Shown piece after piece: positions 22,301 to 64,000 of a stretch of 64,000 nucleotides of DNA (the stretch's first letter is position 1; each line of letters begins with the position of its first letter). Made by a program: the position numbers and the translations under genes. The notes beneath the pieces were generated by a model. The model did no database searches. It was not told where the DNA came from and worked only from the letters and a program-made list of their open reading frames with translations. Source of the DNA: Portunus trituberculatus (lineage: Eukaryota > Arthropoda > Malacostraca > Decapoda > Portunidae); the NCBI RefSeq assembly GCF_017591435.1, contig NC_059257.1:8587755-8651754 (forward strand), written 5' to 3'.

Positions 22301-22805
22301 TTTTATGCGCTACCAACCCAGTGAGTTTACATGCCATTTAGAAACGCTTTGTTCTCTCTCCACGACTGTTTTCAAAGGTCACAAATGATTAGCCTGGTTC
22401 TCAAGATCATTTTTCCTGCCGATAATGCATGAGTTTCTGTTAATTTGTAGTTGTAACCGTAATAATACCCTTAAACATCATTAAGTTCTCTCGCCATGCC
22501 TAATCTCAAAGAGCGGTGTGTTTCCTCTGTTCATAGTGGAAAAATCTTGTTCATCTGCTACTCTGATACATGGAAACAGGTCATGAACACTTAAAATTAG
22601 TCTTATTCATCTATTTCCCTCACTATCTCTGCCACTCATACACCTCTCTTTCCATGAAACCCAGGACATGAAATTGAATGAGCCAGTAAGGGTATGGGAC
22701 CAGAGGGAGGCAGCGGAGATGGGGCTTAAATATTACAATGCAGACGTGCACAGAGCTGCCTTCGCCCTCCCCACCTTCATGTCACAGCACCTACGCACTG
22801 ACTAG
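19368..22805 (+). CDS. SRM: Spermidine synthase
   Basis: Exons: 19368-19498, 20041-20161, 20528-20623, 21187-21370, 21766-21848, 22174-22320, 22665-22805 (TAG 22803-22805); 300 aa against about 302 in human. Transfers aminopropyl from decarboxylated S-adenosylmethionine to putrescine in the cytosol. Seen: GWFTE near the N-terminus, VLVLDGAIQFTERDE and YQEM, the nucleotide-binding GGGDGG (89-94), the CEIDEE acidic pair, DVIITDASDP with Asp161 and Asp164, GILCCQGE, PTYTAGQIGF and YYNADVHRAAF. The ATG at 19368 is four bases after a good acceptor (CCCCTTCAG), so a 5' noncoding exon probably exists upstream. The family's active-site loop after DASDP carries an extra acidic stretch of about ten residues (166-177). 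Spermine synthase is less likely: its N-terminal domain is absent. Confidence 0.96.
19600..19985. repeat. Minisatellite, ~140-bp unit, in SRM intron 1
   Basis: Three copies of GTTAGAGGAGTGTGAAGATC with flanking GTTAGTTAG-type sequence; spacing of the shared block is 137 and 143 bp. Ends in an A-run before the acceptor at 20040. Confidence 0.8.
20162..20527. other. SRM intron 2: (GTG)n and T-rich DNA
   Basis: GGTGATG-type trinucleotides to 20235, then a TTTATTT-rich stretch. No element recognised. Confidence 0.6.
20645..20830 (+). mobile_element. MITE-2 copy in SRM intron 3
   Basis: Starts near TTTGTTCTCTCACCACGACT and carries AGGCCACAGAGATGATATAG, GTCACTAGAACCATA and CACTTCAATTAGAGCC. Confidence 0.75.
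20939..21160 (+). mobile_element. MITE-1 copy ending just before SRM exon 4
   Basis: Full-length but diverged; ends CACTGAAGGTCTTAA at 21160, 26 bp before the exon at 21187. Only a short (CA)n pyrimidine tract and the CACAG acceptor lie between. Confidence 0.8.
21371..21765. other. SRM intron 4
   Basis: No repeat family recognised in this ~395-bp intron. Donor GTGGGT, acceptor CACCAG. Confidence 0.6.
21894..22108 (+). mobile_element. MITE-1 copy in SRM intron 5
   Basis: 215 bp, bounded by TTAA on both sides: TTAATCCCTTCAGTACTGGG at the left and GCTACTGAAGGTGTTAA at the right. Confidence 0.85.
22341..22600 (+). mobile_element. MITE-2 copy in SRM intron 6
   Basis: GAAACGCTTTGTTCTCTC near 22342, AAGGTCACAAATGATTAGCC and later diverged blocks. 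The rest of the intron to 22664 holds nothing recognised. Confidence 0.65.
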
Positions 22806-23039
22806 CCCAGGAAAGAGAAGAGGACTGAAGAAGGCAAAGAGGTTGACTGAGTGGCGTGTTATAAGGTGCCTTCAAAACGTGTTATATTTGGCAAAAGTGA
22901 TTATAGGAAGGGTAGAATAGGGCTGGAATGCAAAAAAAATCATGTAAAGGAAGTTTGAAAATGGCTAAGAAGTAAAAATAAAAATAGAGATAAAAAAAAA
23001 AAAGAGGATTGAATGAAAGAAATACGTTTTGAAGATTTG

Positions 23040-23400
23040 AATTGATGAATGTGAAATTAAACATTGTTCGTTAATCTTGTCTAGAATCTTATCATGGTGA
23101 AATTTTTCGAGTGTTAAAAGAAAATAAGAGGTAAATAAAAAAGATAGAAGCTGTCTTGAAAGAAAATTATTTATATTAAGTTGTAAAGTTAAACATTGTT
23201 CGTTAATCTTGTCTAGAATCTTATCATGGTGAGATTTTTCGAGTGTTAAAGGAAAATAAGAGGTAAATAAAAAGAAAATGGAAGAAGCTGTCTTGAAAGA
23301 AAATTATTTGTTAAATTAAGTACGGGTCTAGTGTAAGAGGCTAAGCTAACATTGCGGTGAAATTTCTCAGGTGTTAAAGGTGATAAAAACATAATAGCCA
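23040..23400. repeat. Tandem duplication (~131 bp) in the SRM 3' flank
   Basis: TTAAACATTGTTCGTTAATC occurs near 23057 and 23188, followed in both by TTATCATGGTGA and GAAGCTGTCTTGAAAG. A third decayed copy extends to about 23390. Confidence 0.8.
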
Positions 23401-23486
23401 TACTTGGAATCGATGACTAACACCTTCACCAACCCTTATTATTTTAAACGGTTCCACGAAGCAGATGTGTCGACTTTGAAAATATA

Positions 23487-23492
23487 AATAAA
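23487..23492 (+). terminator. Candidate SRM polyadenylation signal
   Basis: AATAAA about 680 bp after the stop, followed by a TCATTGTTGTCACG-type T/G-rich stretch. Other AATAAA motifs sit within the 23040-23290 duplication (for example near 23136 and 23266), so the end of the transcript is uncertain. Confidence 0.4.
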
Positions 23493-23589
23493 ACATTCGT
23501 CTGCCATTCATTGTTGTCACGACTTCATTACTTTTTCTTCTTTTGTTCCTTCCAATTGTCTCTTTCCTTCCTCTCTTCCATTATTCCTT

Positions 23590-23601
23590 TCTCCTCCTCC
23601 T

Positions 23602-23636
<35 letters not shown>

Positions 23637-23755
23637 CCCTCCTCCTCCTCCTCCTCCTCCGCTCTTTCTCCTATTAGGTTTGTATGGAGGTACGTACCTC
23701 CTCCTCCACTCTTTCTCCTATTAGGTTTGTATGTAGGTACGTACTTCCTCTCTGC
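23590..23755. repeat. (TCC/GCC)n and a ~50-bp direct repeat
   Basis: (CCTCGC)n and (TCC)n at 23600-23660, then two copies of CTCTTTCTCCTATTAGGTTT with TACGTAC after each (about 23660 and 23709). Confidence 0.8.
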
Positions 23756-23894
23756 AACGCTTCTCTGTATTCCTTCTACTAAAACTTTTTGATATACAAG
23801 TGGATACATTGACAGTTACAATGGTAATGACTTATGATTTAGTTTGACATGTTTGTGCTTTGTTATATTTCATTTTGTTATACTGTGTATAGCT

Positions 23895-24460
23895 TAAATG
23901 GAGCTAGTGCATTGTGGGGTTGGCGCCTCTGCACCCACTGGCCAATGTGCGCAGTCCCAGACCAGTGTCAGCTGTAGGGGAGAAGGGTACAGAGGTGTCA
24001 GTTGGCAAGTTTAGTTTGAAACTGGAGTGACTTGGAGAGCGGTGGTGTGCGGCTTACTTACTTAACATGGATTTACGCTGATCAGGACAGTGACACGGGC
24101 CGCTGTTGTCTGTCTGTGTGTGTGCGCTGGTGTAAGCTTGGTGTCTAGCTGGGAGGATCAGGAGCTACTGCTAATGACGGCGGGCAACACTGTAGTATTG
24201 GTAAGTGACCCAACCTCCCACACAACACTTGTCCAGCTAGGGGAGTTTGCACAGTGTTTTGTTATGATATTCGGTGTTTTTTTATAGTGTTGTTCTTTGT
24301 GATAATTCCGTGTTGCCCACAATAAAGACGGTCAAGTGACGCTAGACCGCCTCAACCACCACCATCCTGTCTCACGTAAGCCTTCGTCACACCAAAACTT
24401 GCCAATGACAGTTGTATCTAAACATTTGATAGCCGAGCATAGTCACGTGGCTCCATTTAG
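23895..24460. mobile_element. Candidate solo-LTR or foldback element with nested inverted repeats
   Basis: Inner pair: TGTCAGTTGGCAAGTTT at 23996-24012 and AAACTTGCCAATGACA at 24395-24410, one mismatch and a one-base gap, giving a 415-bp segment that begins TG and ends CA and contains AATAAAG near 24321. Outer pair: TAAATGGAGC at 23895-23904 and GCTCCATTTA at 24450-24459. No target-site duplication was found next to the inner pair. A solo LTR is one reading; a foldback element is another. Confidence 0.4.
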
Positions 24461-24499
24461 TGACACCAGCAGCGGGAAAACAATGTAAAGTATGTCAAA

Positions 24500-24610
24500 T
24501 ATTAGCTAAACACAGCTGGCAGGCGGCAGGTGAGCCAGCCCCGCCCACTTGATGACGTCACACCTCTGGCCGGCCGGTCGGGAGGGCTGCTGACGGTTGC
24601 TGATTTACGT
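24500..24610. promoter_or_regulatory. GC-rich island with GC box and CRE
   Basis: A ~110-bp GC-rich patch in AT-rich DNA contains CCCCGCCC (GC-box type), a perfect palindromic CRE TGACGTCA at 24553-24560 and GGCCGGCCGG. An E-box CACGTG lies just upstream near 24445. It could be a promoter or enhancer, but no exon can be attached to it. Confidence 0.4.
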
Positions 24611-26090
24611 ACACGTAACGGAACTCATTTTAAAATCGACTTTTAGAAAAAACGAAGCTATACCAAAATGCTTAATATATTATGACTTGATAAGCACTTT
24701 AACTAATATCTACAACATCAAAACATCTCAAGCCTAACTAGATTTTAAAAATTGTGTAAATTAAATATATTTAAAATTTAAAAAATATTTTCACTTATAA
24801 AACGCCTAAACGTCTACCCATTTAGAGTTAATACTAATTTTGAAAAATATTAGGCAATATAAATTCTCTTCTTAGGCATCCATCAGTTCGCTAGAACCAG
24901 AAGTGAACGAATGAAAAGATGTTTATGATAAACAAAAGCATTAAAATCTAAACTCATTAAAAACTCTTGTCAAGTCCAGCTATTTTCACTTGATGAGTAT
25001 TTTACACACTTTACAAAGTTTGAGCTATCTTTTAAGGCATTCTACAACGAGTTAGACCGTGAATCAGAAACGTAAACAAATAAAATAAAGAAATACAAAA
25101 TATATGTTTAACAGGACTAAACACCATTTCAAAGTCCACATATCTGACTCAATAGATTGTTTTCACGCTTAAAATAGCATAGACGATTATTTAAAGCCAA
25201 TAGAGGCCCAGTTAAAGCCTGAAATAAAAAAGCTCCAAATTGGAAAACGTAAATTTTGACCGTTAAAGCAACACTTGCTTACCCCATAAAACACCACTAA
25301 ACGCCTCATAATTACCGAACAGATGCACGGAAAACCCTCCAAAATCAGTGAAATATTTATGGAAACCCTAAAAACATAATATAGACACCGAATGATGGAG
25401 TTGGGAAAAGGTAGGAAAAAGTGTGCGAACCAGCTGGCGAGCTGGGTAGCGGGGTGGGGGATAGAGAGGCTAACCGCCACCTTGTCTCAATTATTGTTTT
25501 TTTCACCTCAAAACGTCACAATAGCTGGTATAGGTGAACGCAGTGAGGTGTTTTTATTTCTGTAAGGACAGGTAATGAAGTAAAGGTGTGAAGTGTTTAT
25601 GAATGAGTGACGTTATCAAAGCGACAACCTCCTGCCCTCCAGTATGTCTCCTCGTCAATATTTATCGTCCTTAGCGTCATTTCCGGGTGTAACGAGCACA
25701 CTACTGGGCTGATGTGTACATACATGAGCGGCAGGTGATGGACAAGTGTGTGTGTGTGTGTGTGTGTGAAATAGGGGAGCGGGGATGGGTCTGGCTAGCT
25801 GGATGGTGATCAGATATCAGCAGCGGCTGTTTTAGAGTCATGATTATGGTTATGGCAGCTAAGACTGAGCCGCTATTGGATTAACATTGGGCTGGTACTA
25901 CCCGCGGTGCAAACAGACAACAGACATAGATCAAGTCTGTACCGGCAGCCAGATTTTACGAAATAGATCCGAAACAAGAGAAAATGGAATGCCGACACTT
26001 GCCAGCTTTAGTCCGTATACTCAAATGTTTGCTGGGAACATAATGATTATATAAAAACGATAACCATAAATTGTGACAGTAACCAAGTAA
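24611..26090. other. AT-rich intergenic DNA
   Basis: No gene, RNA gene or repeat family recognised. A short (GT)n is at 25747-25768. The longest frame (25187-25480, minus) has no domain or splice support. Confidence 0.5.
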
Positions 26091-26094
26091 TAAA

Positions 26095-26925
26095 TAAGCA
26101 GAGTCATTTAATTAGCAACGAAGAGAGGGAATTAATGTAAGTAAATTGATCTGAGGTGAAATCAAATTAATTAACTTGTGATGAGACGACGCGTATGAGA
26201 GAGATAAGACATACAGAAGATCAAGAAGAGGAACAGAATGACCCTCTTTGAATTAGAACAGCCAGGATCATTTCACCAGCAAAGAAGAGAGGGAAAGAAT
26301 GTAATGAATGTATCTAGGCTGGAATAGAACGGTGTGTCGTGTGATTAGAAGGGAGATAAGTCAACAGAGAGGGAGATAAGCTAGATAAGAGACCCAGGAG
26401 ATTAATAGAATAGTTGTTCACTGAATTGAAATAACGAGGATATGTTTGATAGTATAATTGAGAGGAAGACAACTTAATAATAGGTCAAAGATGGAATAAA
26501 ATGGATCACCGTGTGAGATGAGTGGATAGCGAGTGAGATAAGATTGATAACAAATAGGGGAGAAAAATAAAGTTTTATCCTTGAATTGAAACAGCAATGT
26601 CATTTAATTATGGAAGTAGAGAAGAATGAAATATAATTAGATATATACGTGGTGATGCGAAGTGGTCTAGTGTGCGAGTGGAGGTGAGATGAGTCAACAA
26701 GGAGCGAGATAAAACTGATAACATATCGAGGGGAGAAATAGAATAGTCCCCCGTCAAAAATCCTTTCAGTAGTGGAATGAAGATAGATAAACAAGGTGAA
26801 CACTAAACAAAACATATCTAGGAAGGAATATAAAAGCCTACGAAGTGAGATAAGATACCAAGGAGGGTAAAAGGAGAGAAAACAGGCCGGCATTAGGAAT
26901 ATAATGGTCCCCGCATGAGAGCAGC
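26095..26925. repeat. Degenerate ~165-bp tandem repeat upstream of the NAK kinase gene
   Basis: Five diverged copies start near 26100, 26267, 26438, 26598 and 26763. Shared blocks are TCATTTAATTA, GTGAGATGAGT, GAGATAAGATTGATAAC, AGGGGAGAAAAATA and TTGAATTGAAACAGC. The last copy ends at the probable promoter. Confidence 0.7.
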
Positions 26926-26939
26926 CATGGTTTTCTGTG

Positions 26940-27249
26940 GGGAAGCGGGCCGGAAGCAGCCATCTTAGACCAGCTGAGGGCCGAGCGAGCCTCCTCCCTC
27001 CGTGGCCTTCCTCCCTCCACTCACTGGTATCATGGCTCGGTAGTGGCCCTCGTGACACTCCACCGGGGCATGAAAGTGCAGGAGGTAACAGACAAGTGGA
27101 CGTGAAAGTAGCGCGGAGTCCCTGAGTGCCCCGAGAAGGCCCTGCCACAGTGACCCTTCCAGCCATGGGTCCTGTCAATCTATAGACGGGTGTTTCCTCT
27201 CCTTCCCGCCGCCTGTTGGAGTCTCAGCGGGGTCCACAAGCTGGCCAAG
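26940..27249 (+). promoter_or_regulatory. Probable TATA-less promoter and 5' leader of the NAK kinase, with upstream ORFs
   Basis: GC-rich block with an ETS-type CCGGAAG (26950-26956) next to a YY1/Pho-type GCCATCTT (26959-26966), a pair typical of TATA-less housekeeping promoters. Short upstream ORFs precede the main ATG: ATG 27032 (stop TAG 27041-27043), ATG 27070 (stop TGA 27103-27105) and ATG 27165 (stop TAG 27183-27185, strong context with G at -3 and G at +4). A further ATG at 26927 counts only if transcription starts that far upstream. The start site is inferred. Confidence 0.5.

Positions 27250-64000
<36,751 letters not shown>

Noticed and set aside
24090..24287. Signal-peptide-like short protein
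   Set aside because: The frame opens with GTG rather than ATG, has no cleavage or domain support, and overlaps the candidate LTR or foldback element.
24320..24375. Possible retrotransposon polyprotein end (DGQVTLDRL-like peptide)
   Set aside because: Too short, with no upstream integrase or reverse-transcriptase frame in the window.
26600..27178. 192-codon open frame on the minus strand
   Set aside because: It crosses the tandem repeat and the probable kinase promoter and shows no domain.

Overview
The window looks like nuclear DNA of a decapod crustacean, most likely a brachyuran crab. The evidence is intron-rich animal genes with GT-AG introns, very dense (GA)n, (CT)n, (AC)n, (AT)n and trinucleotide microsatellites, TTAGG-type arthropod telomere tracts, and dispersed repeats of a kind I associate with crab genomes. 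The species assignment is inference. No prokaryotic, plasmid or viral structure was seen.

Four protein-coding genes lie head to tail on the + strand. (1) The 3' part of an ectonucleotide pyrophosphatase/phosphodiesterase gene (ENPP1/2/3 type), seven exons at 3306-7342, with its 5' exons left of the window. (2) A complete mitochondrial typical 2-Cys peroxiredoxin (PRDX3), five exons at 10715-14159, 229 aa. (3) A complete spermidine synthase (SRM), seven coding exons at 19368-22805, 300 aa. (4) A Numb-associated kinase family gene (AAK1/BMP2K/Nak), sixteen coding exons from 27250 to beyond the right edge, at least 1403 aa. All exon joins were made by hand; every junction keeps the reading frame and rebuilds family-typical sequence.

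The genes do not form one pathway. ENPP hydrolyses extracellular nucleotides or lipids, PRDX3 removes mitochondrial peroxide, SRM makes spermidine, and the NAK kinase regulates clathrin/AP2 endocytosis.

Most of the window is introns and intergenic DNA built from a few repeat families. MITE-1 is about 210 bp with TTAA ends and CCCCTTCAGTAC-type inverted termini (piggyBac-like), with roughly 20 copies. MITE-2 is about 210-240 bp and has also been amplified into three separate minisatellites. There are minus-strand LINE 3' fragments, one of them expanded into a 57-bp tandem array.

The most interesting points are: a probable alternative 3'-terminal coding exon of the NAK kinase; a 30/31-bp minisatellite that copies an exon end together with its splice donor; a triplicated exon tail with donor in PRDX3; microsatellites that start at 5' splice sites; MITE-1 copies ending just before splice acceptors; and an acidic insertion in the SRM active-site loop. 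I found no convincing new multi-gene system.
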